The notes under the pieces: model-generated | What the model was told of the DNA's origin: nothing | Database searches by the model: none | The model's input: only the letters and a program-made list of their open reading frames with translations | Assembly: GCA_024399655.1 (NCBI GenBank) | Contig: JAKSNP010000011.1 | Coordinates: 1-54,465 of the forward strand | Direction of reading: 5' to 3' | From: Paludibacteraceae bacterium | Lineage (GTDB): Bacteria; Bacteroidota; Bacteroidia; Bacteroidales; Paludibacteraceae | DNA: 54,465 nucleotides | Shown: positions 36,195 through 44,773 of the stretch, one piece after another | Position numbering within the stretch: position 1 is the stretch's first letter | How the letters are laid out: every line of letters starts with the position of its first letter | Position numbers and translations under genes: made by a program

Positions 36195-36762
36195 AATCAG
36201 TCCATCGTAGAGTTTCGATCAGCATCAACACATCCTGATGCAGATAATCGTATACTGGAGCCAGCGAATCCTGGTTGGGTATGCAATTCACATAAACTGC
36301 TCCTCGGAAGAAATGTCGGACGGAATCCGTCAGATAGAACTGTGTAGGAGAGGCGGTATTCCCTTCCAATTCATACAGGATACCATAGGTATGCGCTTCC
36401 GGATTGCTGTATTCGTGTTCGGGAATAGCAGTAGCCTTGACGGCATGATTGAACACGAATTCCTGAGCATCGTCCGACAATTGGCGCAGGTTCCCTTTTA
36501 CGGGTTTGTAGCTGCAATGAACGAAGGCATTGAAAGCGGGATAAAAGATGTCAATCCAATATTGTTCTCCGTCGTATTCGACGGCTTGTGGCGTTGCCGC
36601 TTGATTGATAAGGAAATGATAGGGATATCCATCCAATTGACAATCCGTATATACGGGTTGTTCCAAATCGATACGGAAATACCCCCGTTCTTTCGGAACG
36701 GCCGGCTTTCGGCATGCAGCCAAAAGGAGGAAAAGAGGCAAAAGCAACAATAACTTACGCAT
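36187..36762 (-). CDS. gldD: GldD-family gliding-motility-associated lipoprotein
   Basis: 191 residues from ATG 36762 (MRKLLLLLPLFLLLAACR). The lipobox LLAAC puts the lipidated Cys at residue 17. The mature part has GYFRIDLEQPVY, WIDIFYPAFNAFVHCSY, TYGILYELEGNTASPTQFYLTDSVRHFFRGAVY and PVYDYLHQDVLMLIETL, matching the GldD family described in gliding Bacteroidetes. The family also occurs in non-motile Bacteroidales, where its role is unclear. Likely an inner- or outer-membrane lipoprotein facing the periplasm. First gene of gldD-tadA(-7TM-HD), with its own promoter. Confidence 0.9.
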   Translation of the reverse strand: MRKLLLLLPLFLLLAACRKPAVPKERGYFRIDLEQPVYTDCQLDGYPYHFLINQAATPQAVEYDGEQYWIDIFYPAFNAFVHCSYKPVKGNLRQLSDDAQEFVFNHAVKATAIPEHEYSNPEAHTYGILYELEGNTASPTQFYLTDSVRHFFRGAVYVNCIPNQDSLAPVYDYLHQDVLMLIETLRWTDYE

Positions 36763-36780
36763 ATTAATCCAATTTACGCC

Positions 36781-36812
36781 GCAAAGGTACAAAATATATT
36801 CGGGTTTTCAAA
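36781..36812 (-). promoter_or_regulatory. Promoter of the gldD-tadA unit
   Basis: Minus strand TTTG (36812-36809), 19 nt, TACCTTTGC (36789-36781). Confidence 0.72.
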
Positions 36813-36859
36813 ACCAGAAAGCGGAAAAATAAAATTTTCTCACTTTTTATGCGTGCGCG

Positions 36860-36892
36860 CTTGCACATTTAAAAAAAATGTTGTATCTTTGC
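36860..36892 (+). promoter_or_regulatory. Promoter of the manC-glycogen operon
   Basis: CTTG (36860-36863, degenerate -33), 20 nt, TATCTTTGC (36884-36892). It is followed by an unusually long leader of about 295 nt. Confidence 0.7.
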
Positions 36893-37040
36893 AGGCTATT
36901 TTGGAAAAATATGCTGACCAAATGTCAATCAGCCGTAGTGTCAAAGCAGCGCCTCCGTAGCACAATCAAAGGGCCAGGAAAGCCGACAAACCCTGCACCT
37001 ATGCGGCAAAGAGAGGGAGTAAGCGGACGGATAGGACAAG

Positions 37041-37114
37041 AGTCTTTAACGTATCGGTTATGTTACGTTTATCTTACGTTTAGGTCTCGACAAAGACAGG
37101 TCGGAAAAAAATGG
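37041..37114 (+). repeat. Dispersed repeat, copy A (11-bp units)
   Basis: AGTCTTTAACGTATCGGT, then TGTTACGTTTA and TCTTACGTTTA (two 11-bp units), then GGTCTCGACAAAGACAGG and GGAAAAAAATGG. It is colinear with the minus-strand copy at 12459-12370, which has one more unit; the two are in opposite orientation 25 kb apart. Confidence 0.7.
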
Positions 37115-37127
37115 AATATAGTTGCAA

Positions 37128-37192
37128 AAATCAAACAGGTAATAAAATCAAACAAGCAACAAATCAAACAAGTAATAAATCAAACAAACGAT
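37128..37192 (+). repeat. Four tandem AAATCAAACAA units abutting manC
   Basis: Units at 37128-37144, 37145-37160, 37161-37176 and 37177-37192, each beginning AAATCAAACA with lengths of 17, 16, 16 and 16. The last unit ends at the base before the manC ATG. The units are A-rich and unstructured, which fits the AT-rich translation initiation regions of Bacteroidetes. Confidence 0.85.
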
Positions 37193-38329
37193 ATGAAGAA
37201 CAATTATTGCGTTATAATGGCCGGCGGTATAGGAAGCAGATTCTGGCCCGCCAGCCGCAACAACCGCCCCAAACAATTCCTTGACTTTTTCGGAACGGGT
37301 CATTCGCTACTGCAGATGACGGTGGACCGTTTCCGTCCCCTGGTTCCTATCGAGAACGTGCTGATCGTGACCAACGTGCTGTATAAAGATTTGATTCTGG
37401 AACAGATTCCCGACCTGAAACCCGAACAGGTATTGTGTGAGCCGGCACGCCGCAACACGGCTCCCTGCATAGCCTACGCCATCGCGCATATCAAAGGAAT
37501 GGTTCGTCAACGCACCGGATTGGGCGAAGAAGTAAGTTGGGACGACGACCGTCTGAACGCCAATATCGTGGTATCTCCCAGCGACCACCTCATCCTTCAC
37601 GAGAACCAGTTCCGCAAAACCATCCGTACCAGTTTCGCGTTTGTAGAGAAACACGACAGTCTGCTCACCTTAGGCATGAAGCCATCCCGCCCCGAAACGG
37701 GTTACGGTTACATTCAACTGAGCAATCAGACCATCAACATGGTTGATTCCGACATCTATAAAGTACGCGCTTTCACCGAAAAGCCGAACCGCGAACTGGC
37801 TGAAGTGTTCCTCAAGAGCGGCGAATTCCTTTGGAACTCCGGCATCTTCATCTGGAACCTGCGTACCATACGTCACGCCTTTGCCGAATTCCTGCCGGAA
37901 GTGGTAGACAAATTCATGCCCGGTGAAAAACTGATGGGAACGGCCGAGGAAGAAGCCTACATACAGGACAAATTCCCGAGCTGTCCGAATATATCCATCG
38001 ACTACGGCATTCTCGAGAAATCGAAGAACGTATATGTACTTCCGTCCGATTTCGGATGGAGCGATTTGGGAACTTGGGGTTCGCTCTACGAATTGAGTGA
38101 AAAAGACGAACAGGGGAACGCCACCTTGAAATGCCACGCCACCTACTATGACAGCCACAATAATATGGTCACCCTGCCGGAAGGGCATCTGGCCGTAGTG
38201 AAAGGACTGGACGACTATATCGTGGCCGAGGCCGACGACGTCCTGCTCATCTGCCCTAAAGGGGAAGAACAGCAGATACGTGAATTCGTCACCGACGCTG
38301 AAATCGACTACAAAGGACGATACAATTAA
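37193..38329 (+). CDS. manC: Mannose-1-phosphate guanylyltransferase
   Basis: 378 residues from the ATG at 37193. It makes GDP-mannose from mannose 1-phosphate and GTP for surface glycans. The nucleotidyltransferase signature MAGGIGSRFWPASRNNRPKQF is at the N-terminus (residues 8-28). VSPSDHLI, RPETGYGYIQL, AFTEKPN, NSGIFIW and VLPSDFGWSDLGTWGSLYE are standard GMP blocks. The short form without the C-terminal isomerase domain matches Bacteroides-type enzymes. It leads the plus-strand operon and is 11 nt from the debranching enzyme gene. Confidence 0.95.
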   Translation: MKNNYCVIMAGGIGSRFWPASRNNRPKQFLDFFGTGHSLLQMTVDRFRPLVPIENVLIVTNVLYKDLILEQIPDLKPEQVLCEPARRNTAPCIAYAIAHIKGMVRQRTGLGEEVSWDDDRLNANIVVSPSDHLILHENQFRKTIRTSFAFVEKHDSLLTLGMKPSRPETGYGYIQLSNQTINMVDSDIYKVRAFTEKPNRELAEVFLKSGEFLWNSGIFIWNLRTIRHAFAEFLPEVVDKFMPGEKLMGTAEEEAYIQDKFPSCPNISIDYGILEKSKNVYVLPSDFGWSDLGTWGSLYELSEKDEQGNATLKCHATYYDSHNNMVTLPEGHLAVVKGLDDYIVAEADDVLLICPKGEEQQIREFVTDAEIDYKGRYN

Positions 38330-38340
38330 TCCGTATATTC

Positions 38341-40296
38341 ATGAGTTACCTGAATTTCGACAAGACATTGCTCCTCAATCTGGAACGCAGCCTGAGAAAG
38401 GAGATGATCCACACCAACCGTGCCGGAGCGTATATGTCAAGCACGTTGGTGGACTGCAATACCCGCAAATACCACGGGTTGCTTGTAGTACCGCTCCCCG
38501 AACTGGGGAACGAGAACTATGTCTTGCTCTCGTCGTTGGACGAAACCGTCATTCAACACGGTGCGGAATTCAATTTGGGTATCCACCAATACGGCGAAAC
38601 CAATTTTTCGCCATCCGGACAGAAATATATCCGTGAATTCGACTGCACATCGCTATGCACCACCACATTCCGTGTAGGAGGCGTAATCCTCACCAAAGAA
38701 CGTATGCTGGTAAGCGGTGAATCCAGGGTGTTTATCCGTTATACGTTGTTGGAATCCGGCTCGCCCGTCACCCTGCGTTTGAAGCCGTATTTGGCATTCA
38801 GGAGCGTTCACGCCCTCACGCATGCCAATCCCGACGCCAATTCCGACGTCGAACCCATCAAGAACGGCCAACGAATCCGCCTTTACGATGGTTTCCCCTA
38901 TCTGAACATGCAGTTCTCGAAAAAAGCGGAATACAAGCACAATCCGTTGTGGTACAAGGATATCTACTATCAGAAAGAGGACGAACGTGGATACGAATGC
39001 CGTGAGGACCAATTGGTGCCCGGCTCTTTTGAACTGAGCATGCGCAAAGGCGAATCCGTTATTTTTGCCGCAGGTACGACCGAAGGCAATCCGAGCGGGT
39101 TCAAAACCATTTGGAACAAGGAACAGCCGTTGCGCATTCCGAGAAACGATATGTTCTCGTGCCTGAAAAACAGCGCCTGCCAACTTTACAAGCATCAAGG
39201 CGACAAATGTTATCTGATGGCGGGCTATCCGTGGTTCGGTGCTCAGGCGCGTGAGGAATTCATCTCAGTGGCCAGTTGCACCCTTGATATCGACCGTCCC
39301 GACGATTGGGAAGCCATCGTCGATCAAACCGCCATACCCGATGTGGAACTTTTCCTGAAAGGTGAACATACCGACCAATGCGGCATTCAGGGGATGAGCG
39401 AACCAGACGCGTTGCTGTGGCTGGTGAGGGCATTCCAGAAATTCGCCCACAAATATTCGATTCAGGAAGCGGCAAGACGTTACGGCAAAATATGCAAACA
39501 GATTATCGATTTCTATCAAAAACAGGCTCATCCGCGTACATACCTGCATCCCAACGGATTATTGTGGGTAGACGGCAAGCATAAGCCCGCCACCTGGATG
39601 AACGTGATAGAAGACGGCAAACCCGTGACTCCGCGCACCGGCTATGTAGTGGAATTGAACTCCTTATGGTACAACGCCATGCGATTTACCGCCGAATTGA
39701 TGCGTGCCAACGGGCAGAAACAGACAGCGGACCTGCTTGAATACCGCGCCGAACTGGTGAAAGATGTATTTGTCACCACCTTTTGGAACGGTGTCTATCT
39801 GGATGATTACGTTACCGACGGTTACCACAATCACGAGGTGCGCCCCAACCAGATTTGGGCTGCCGCGCTGCCGTATTCGCCGTTGGATATGAAACAGAAA
39901 AAAGCCGTAGTGGACATCTGTACGAAAGAACTGCTCACACCGCGCGGCTTGCGGACCCTGTCGCCCAAAAGCGGCGATTATCGCCCCGTATATATCGGCG
40001 GCCAGAAAGAACGCGATCATAATCTTCACAACGGTCCCGTATGGCCCTTCACTATAGCTGCTTACGCACGCGCTTATATGAGCGTCTACCACCGCAGCGG
40101 CATCAGTTTCATGCAACGCCTGTTGGTGGGCTTCGAGATGGAGATGAAAGAACTGACAATCGGAACGATTAACGAATTATATGACGGCAACCCTCCATAT
40201 AAAGGTCACGGGGGACAATGTTACGCCCCGAGCATAGCTGCCGTGATCTCGGTGATTGATACGATGAAACACTTTGAAACACAGCAAAACGGATGA
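38341..40296 (+). CDS. Glycogen debranching enzyme (amylo-alpha-1,6-glucosidase, GH133 type)
   Basis: 651 residues. An N-terminal GDE_N domain (about 1-230, with NTRKYHGLLVVPLP and EFDCTSLCTTTFRVGG) and a C-terminal (alpha/alpha)6 glucosidase domain (about 290-650). Catalytic-region motifs include PNGLLWVDGK, NVIEDGKPVTPRTGYVVELNSLWYNA, RPNQIWAAALPYSP and GQKERDHNLHNGPVWPF. It removes alpha-1,6-linked glucosyl stubs in glycogen. No signal peptide, so cytosolic. Overlaps the following GT4 gene by 4 nt (ATGA). This trio with GT4 and GH57 is standard in Bacteroidales glycogen metabolism. Confidence 0.92.
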   Translation: MSYLNFDKTLLLNLERSLRKEMIHTNRAGAYMSSTLVDCNTRKYHGLLVVPLPELGNENYVLLSSLDETVIQHGAEFNLGIHQYGETNFSPSGQKYIREFDCTSLCTTTFRVGGVILTKERMLVSGESRVFIRYTLLESGSPVTLRLKPYLAFRSVHALTHANPDANSDVEPIKNGQRIRLYDGFPYLNMQFSKKAEYKHNPLWYKDIYYQKEDERGYECREDQLVPGSFELSMRKGESVIFAAGTTEGNPSGFKTIWNKEQPLRIPRNDMFSCLKNSACQLYKHQGDKCYLMAGYPWFGAQAREEFISVASCTLDIDRPDDWEAIVDQTAIPDVELFLKGEHTDQCGIQGMSEPDALLWLVRAFQKFAHKYSIQEAARRYGKICKQIIDFYQKQAHPRTYLHPNGLLWVDGKHKPATWMNVIEDGKPVTPRTGYVVELNSLWYNAMRFTAELMRANGQKQTADLLEYRAELVKDVFVTTFWNGVYLDDYVTDGYHNHEVRPNQIWAAALPYSPLDMKQKKAVVDICTKELLTPRGLRTLSPKSGDYRPVYIGGQKERDHNLHNGPVWPFTIAAYARAYMSVYHRSGISFMQRLLVGFEMEMKELTIGTINELYDGNPPYKGHGGQCYAPSIAAVISVIDTMKHFETQQNG

Positions 40297-41432
40297 ACGC
40301 ATTAATGTTCGGTTGGGAATTTCCTCCCCATATCCTGGGAGGGCTGGGTACTGCCAGTTACGGACTGACGCGAGGAATGTCGCAGCAGGCCGATATGCAT
40401 ATTTCGTTTGTACTCCCCCGTCCGTGGGGCGATGAGGATCAGTCGTTTCTCCGGATTATCGGCGCCAACAGCGTTTCGGTTCCTGGCCGCGGCTGCATCG
40501 AATTTTCGGGTCGTTATCCCGACAATCTGCTGGAGGAAATCGGCAATTACGAAGCCGTCGCCTCCGTGCTGGCACGGCAATTGGACTTCGACATCATTCA
40601 TTCGCACGACTGGCTCACCTATCCAGCCGGTGTGACCGCCAAATATCTGAGCGGCAAACCGCTCGTCATCCATGTGCATGCCACCGATTTCGACCGCAGC
40701 CGCGGACAGGTGAATCCTACGGTTTACAATATTGAACGGCGCGGGATGGATCTGGCCGACCATATCATCTGCGTGAGCGAACTGACCCGCCGCACCGTGA
40801 TAGAGAAATACGGACAGCACCCCGACAAAGTGTCAACCGTCCACAACGCCGTCGAACCCCTGCCTCATCCCGAAGAATTCACCAAACATCCGCGAAAAGA
40901 CAAGCTGGTCACTTTCCTCGGACGAATCACGATGCAGAAAGGGCCAGAGTATTTTGTGGAAGCCGCAGCACGCGTTTTGGAGAAGACCGACGGTGTACGC
41001 TTCGTTATGGCAGGAAGCGGCGATATGATGACCAAGATGATCGACCTGGCGGCCAAGCGGGGAATAGCCGACAAGTTTCATTTCCCCGGTTTCATGAGGG
41101 GGAAAGAGGTGCAGGAACTTCTGGCCGATTCCGACGTATATATCATGCCGTCGGTGAGCGAACCGTTCGGTATCTCGCCATTGGAAGCGATGCAGGTGGG
41201 ATGCCCTACAATCATCTCCCACCAGTCAGGATGCGCCGAAATCCTGACACACGCCATCAAAATCGATTATTGGGATATAGATGCCATGGCAGACGCCATT
41301 TATGCCATTGTCAAATACCCCGGCATCTACCGTTCGCTCAGCGAGATGGGGCGTGAAGAAGTGAACAATATCAAATGGGCTGATGCCGGCATCAAAGTCC
41401 GTCAAATATACGATAAAGTGTTAAGAAGATGA
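40293..41432 (+). CDS. Glycosyltransferase family 4/5, glycogen synthase-like
   Basis: 379 residues, GT-B fold. N-terminal FGWEFPPHILGGLGTASYGLTRGM has the nucleotide-sugar/acceptor glycine loop. FLGRITMQKGPEYFVEAA and VRFVMAGSG mark the donor-binding domain, and EPFGISPLEAMQVG carries the E-x7-E donor-sugar motif. Probably extends alpha-1,4-glucan from NDP-glucose; the donor (ADP- or UDP-glucose) is not evident. Overlaps both neighbours by 4 nt. Confidence 0.9.
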   Translation: MNALMFGWEFPPHILGGLGTASYGLTRGMSQQADMHISFVLPRPWGDEDQSFLRIIGANSVSVPGRGCIEFSGRYPDNLLEEIGNYEAVASVLARQLDFDIIHSHDWLTYPAGVTAKYLSGKPLVIHVHATDFDRSRGQVNPTVYNIERRGMDLADHIICVSELTRRTVIEKYGQHPDKVSTVHNAVEPLPHPEEFTKHPRKDKLVTFLGRITMQKGPEYFVEAAARVLEKTDGVRFVMAGSGDMMTKMIDLAAKRGIADKFHFPGFMRGKEVQELLADSDVYIMPSVSEPFGISPLEAMQVGCPTIISHQSGCAEILTHAIKIDYWDIDAMADAIYAIVKYPGIYRSLSEMGREEVNNIKWADAGIKVRQIYDKVLRR

Positions 41433-42703
41433 AGAATATCTGTTTTTGTTTTCTGATGCATGTTCCCATGCAATTGCGTCGTTACCGTTTCTTTGAAATC
41501 GGTCAGGATCATTATTACTACGACGATATGGCAACGGAAGAGCATCTCGCTCACCTGGTATCCGTCTCTTATATGCCCCTATTGCGTGCGTTGCAGGAGA
41601 TGATACGTCTCAGCAAAGGCAAATTCCATTGCGGATTGGCCGTTACGGGTACGAGCCTCGAACTGATGGAGCAATACAACCCCGAACTGATCGATATCAT
41701 CAAGGAACTGGTGAGCAGCCGATGCCTCGAACTGGTGGCTATGCCGTATGCCTATTCGTTGGCCGCCCAGCATAGTGAAACCGATTTTGAAGCGCAGCTC
41801 GTAAAACACGCCGACAAGCTCAACTATCTATTCGGTGTCCGTTCCACCACTCTCTTCAACACCGAACTCCTTTATTCCGACGAAATAGCCCAACTCACCT
41901 ACCGCCTGGGCTACAAAACCATCTTGGCGGAAGGCGCACAACATATTCTGTCCTACAAATCGCCGAACTACGTATATCGCAGCATAGCCGCACCCAAACA
42001 GAGCGTATTGCTTCGCAATATGGATTTGAGCGACAGCCTGGCATTCCATTTTTCCGATACGGGTTGGCCCGACTATCCCACCGATGCCAACAAGTTTATC
42101 TCGCGCCTGCAATCTTTGCCCGAAGAGGAGAACCTTATCAATATATGGATGGGAGCCGACGCATTCGGCATCTATCAGAATGCGGCTACCGGCATTTTCG
42201 AATTTCTCAAGGCTCTGCCGTACTACGCATTGGAAAACGGCATAGGATTCCTTACCCCTTCGGAAGCGGCCCGCAAATCCAAACCCTCAGATATCGTCAG
42301 TTGCCCCTATCCTATGACCTGGGCCGGCGACAGCAAAGGACTCAGTCTCTTTGAAGGCAACGATCTCCAGCAGGAAGCCCTGCAGAAACTGTTTGCCGTG
42401 GCCGAACGTGTTCATCTCTGCCAGGACCAGTCACTCAAGACCGACTGGCTGTTGCTGCAGGATGCCAACTATCTGCACCACATGAACCATCAGGACCGCG
42501 GGGAATCGCCATTCGAGTCCGCCTACGATGCCTTCATCAACTATATGAATATTCTGAGCGACTTCCTCCAACTGGTGGAAGAACAATATCCCACCACCAT
42601 CGACAACGAGGAACTCAACGCCCTGCTCAAGACCATCAACAACCAAGAGAAAGAAATCCTCAAGCTGCAAACCGAGATCAAGGCTCTGAAGAAGAAAAAG
42701 TGA
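41429..42703 (+). CDS. GH57 family alpha-amylase-like protein, motif-degenerate
   Basis: 424 residues: a GH57 (beta/alpha)7 barrel (about 1-280), helical bundle, and a C-terminal coiled coil (about 390-424, Lys-rich end). The fold is recognisable from HYYYDDMAT and FNTELLYSDEI (E146 is at the nucleophile position). However, the family's HQP is H11-V12-P13, the Bacteroidales ETYSHS block is M105-PYAYS110, and FMDYETFGEHQ, which carries the acid/base Asp, is W240-MGADAFGIYQ250. Key residues of an active enzyme seem lost, as in described alpha-amylase-like GH57 homologues. It may bind glucan instead. Overlaps by 4 nt on both sides. Confidence 0.85.
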   Translation: MKNICFCFLMHVPMQLRRYRFFEIGQDHYYYDDMATEEHLAHLVSVSYMPLLRALQEMIRLSKGKFHCGLAVTGTSLELMEQYNPELIDIIKELVSSRCLELVAMPYAYSLAAQHSETDFEAQLVKHADKLNYLFGVRSTTLFNTELLYSDEIAQLTYRLGYKTILAEGAQHILSYKSPNYVYRSIAAPKQSVLLRNMDLSDSLAFHFSDTGWPDYPTDANKFISRLQSLPEEENLINIWMGADAFGIYQNAATGIFEFLKALPYYALENGIGFLTPSEAARKSKPSDIVSCPYPMTWAGDSKGLSLFEGNDLQQEALQKLFAVAERVHLCQDQSLKTDWLLLQDANYLHHMNHQDRGESPFESAYDAFINYMNILSDFLQLVEEQYPTTIDNEELNALLKTINNQEKEILKLQTEIKALKKKK

Positions 42704-44706
42704 AAACCTATTATCGCCCCATATTGCCCACTTACCTATTGCGACTGCTGCTGATTGCGGCGGCGTTGGGGATGTGTATGTCGCTGTCGGCTCAAATGCA
42801 GGCACACGAACATATCGGCAACAGCAGCAAGACCAAACGCAAGCCGGCCGTCATCAAAGCCTGGACGCTTCCTCATCCTCTGGCCTTGGCTGATACTCTG
42901 AACACCATCGATTCGTCGTTCATCAATTTCCCGATGCGCGACGTGCTCTACGACTATTCGATACTCAACACCTACAACGGCAATATCGTTTCGCCCGTAC
43001 AGTCGGCCATCTATTTCAGCCGTACTCGCAAAACCGAAAGCATATTCGCCACGCCCTACGATCCATACACTATCACACCGCAGGATGTGAAGTTCTACAA
43101 CACCCAGACCCCTTATTCGACCATCAGTTACAAAAAGGGATTCAAGACCTACCATCCGGAAAACGACCTTCGCTTCGCCTGCACCGGCAACCTCTCCCCC
43201 AAACTGAATCTCGGTCTGGCTCTCAACTACCTCAACGGCGTAGGCCATTATATGAATCAGGAAGCCAAAACCGTCAACGGCGACGTTTTCGGGTCATACA
43301 ACGGCAACCACTATTCCATCCAGGCCGCGTTCACCTTCAACACTCTCAGCAATTTCGAAAACGGCGGACTGCAGAACACCGCCGACATGCATGGCGGACT
43401 CAAGCCCGAGGATATTCCGGTCAACCTGCAGGCCATGAGCGGTTTCCGTTATCTGGCGGGTTATATCAATCATTATTACAGCATTTGCGTCGAGCGCGAA
43501 CAGAACGTGCATTATCGCCAGCGCAACGAGCAGGGCAAATGGGAGGAAAAAGACTCGACGCGCACCGTGTATGTGCCCGTCACCACTTTCCGCCATGTAT
43601 TGGATATAAACGAGCAGACCCGACGATATATCGAGAAAGAGCCCACTACATTCTTCCCCGACACCTGGCGTACGCCCGACGGCACACGCGATTCGGCCGC
43701 CACGCTCACCATCCGCAACACCCTATCCGTCACCTTTGAGGAGGAATTCAACACCAAACTCAAATTCGGCGCCCTGGTGTATGCCTACAATGAATGCCAG
43801 CGCCATCTCAACGCGTTGGGTGACACGCTGATGAGCCCTGACAGCATATTTGCGTACAAATGGACCAACAACACCTTCGTAGGAGGGCAACTCTATAAGA
43901 ACAACGGCAAGATTATCCGTTACGGTTTCGGAGGTGACGTATGCGTCGTAGGTTACAAGATCGGAGAATTTCAGGTGAACGGACACCTCAACGCCCGTTT
44001 CCGTGTAGGCAAAGACTCGATGACAGTAGCCGCCAATGCCTTCTTCCGGAACGAGACGCCCGACTACTACCTGCAGCACTACCTCAGCAACCACTATAAA
44101 TGGGACAACGATTTCCGCAAGTTGCTCCGCCTGCGTGTAGGGGGTGAGATAGCCTATCCCACCAAATGGGTGACAGCACGCTTGAAAGTGAATTACGAGA
44201 ATATTACACACCACATCTATTTTGATATCGACGGTCTGCCCAAACAGAGCGAAGAGAACATATCCGTTCTTGCGGGTGACCTTCAGCTCAACCTCACGAC
44301 TCCCTACGTCAACCTGGATAATTCGGTGGTCTATCAATATTCCTCGTCCGACCTGATGCCTCTGCCCAGCGTAGCGCTCTACAGCAACCTCTACTACCAC
44401 GGATTGTGGTTCAAGGCTCTGGACGCTCAGATAGGGGCTGATGTGAGGTACAACACCGCCTACTACGCCCCCCTCCTCAATCCCGCCACCGGTCAATTCT
44501 GCCTGCAGGACAAGCAGAAAGTGGGGAACTACCCAATTCTCAGCGTGTACGCCAATTTTTACGTACGCCTTATCCGGTTGCGCTTCTTCGCCCAATACCA
44601 GCATTTCAACGCCTCTTTCATGAACAAACAATACTACGCCATGCCCTCCTACCCGCTCAATCCCGATGAATTCCGCGCGGGGTTGGCTTGGCATTTTTAC
44701 AATTGA
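42700..44706 (+). CDS. Putative outer-membrane porin (PF14121-like beta-barrel)
   Basis: 668 residues starting with GTG at 42700, whose GTGA overlaps the GH57 stop. The signal peptide (about 1-32, ending LSAQ) is preceded by a 10-residue extension. The mature protein alternates strand-forming segments across the entire length and ends FRAGLAWHFYN. YSILNTYNGNIVSPVQSAIYF, FYNTQTPYSTISYKKG and LNLGLALNYLNGVGHYMNQ are typical of the Bacteroidetes 'putative porin' family. Linked with the glycogen genes, so it could take up their sugars; that is inference. Confidence 0.82.
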   Translation: MKTYYRPILPTYLLRLLLIAAALGMCMSLSAQMQAHEHIGNSSKTKRKPAVIKAWTLPHPLALADTLNTIDSSFINFPMRDVLYDYSILNTYNGNIVSPVQSAIYFSRTRKTESIFATPYDPYTITPQDVKFYNTQTPYSTISYKKGFKTYHPENDLRFACTGNLSPKLNLGLALNYLNGVGHYMNQEAKTVNGDVFGSYNGNHYSIQAAFTFNTLSNFENGGLQNTADMHGGLKPEDIPVNLQAMSGFRYLAGYINHYYSICVEREQNVHYRQRNEQGKWEEKDSTRTVYVPVTTFRHVLDINEQTRRYIEKEPTTFFPDTWRTPDGTRDSAATLTIRNTLSVTFEEEFNTKLKFGALVYAYNECQRHLNALGDTLMSPDSIFAYKWTNNTFVGGQLYKNNGKIIRYGFGGDVCVVGYKIGEFQVNGHLNARFRVGKDSMTVAANAFFRNETPDYYLQHYLSNHYKWDNDFRKLLRLRVGGEIAYPTKWVTARLKVNYENITHHIYFDIDGLPKQSEENISVLAGDLQLNLTTPYVNLDNSVVYQYSSSDLMPLPSVALYSNLYYHGLWFKALDAQIGADVRYNTAYYAPLLNPATGQFCLQDKQKVGNYPILSVYANFYVRLIRLRFFAQYQHFNASFMNKQYYAMPSYPLNPDEFRAGLAWHFYN

Positions 44707-44773
44707 CCCGCTATCCTTATCTGATCAGAAACACTAACCGCTTTCACCATTAGACACAATTATCCTACCAACA

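Larger units (their letters stand above)
36897..37192 (+). other. Long untranslated leader of manC
   Basis: About 295 nt between promoter and start. The first 140 nt are GC-richer and contain short inverted repeats; then the dispersed repeat copy A (37041-37114) and four 16-17-bp A-rich tandem units (37128-37192) follow. The manC frame stays open back to 36878, but the codons there resemble no ManC N-terminus. Confidence 0.55.

Noticed and set aside
36878-37192. In-frame extension of manC upstream of 37193, 105 codons
   Set aside because: The frame begins within the promoter region, crosses the dispersed and tandem repeats (16-bp units would shift the frame), and has no similarity to ManC N-termini.
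37128-37192. CRISPR array
   Set aside because: The units are directly adjacent without spacers and no cas gene is present.
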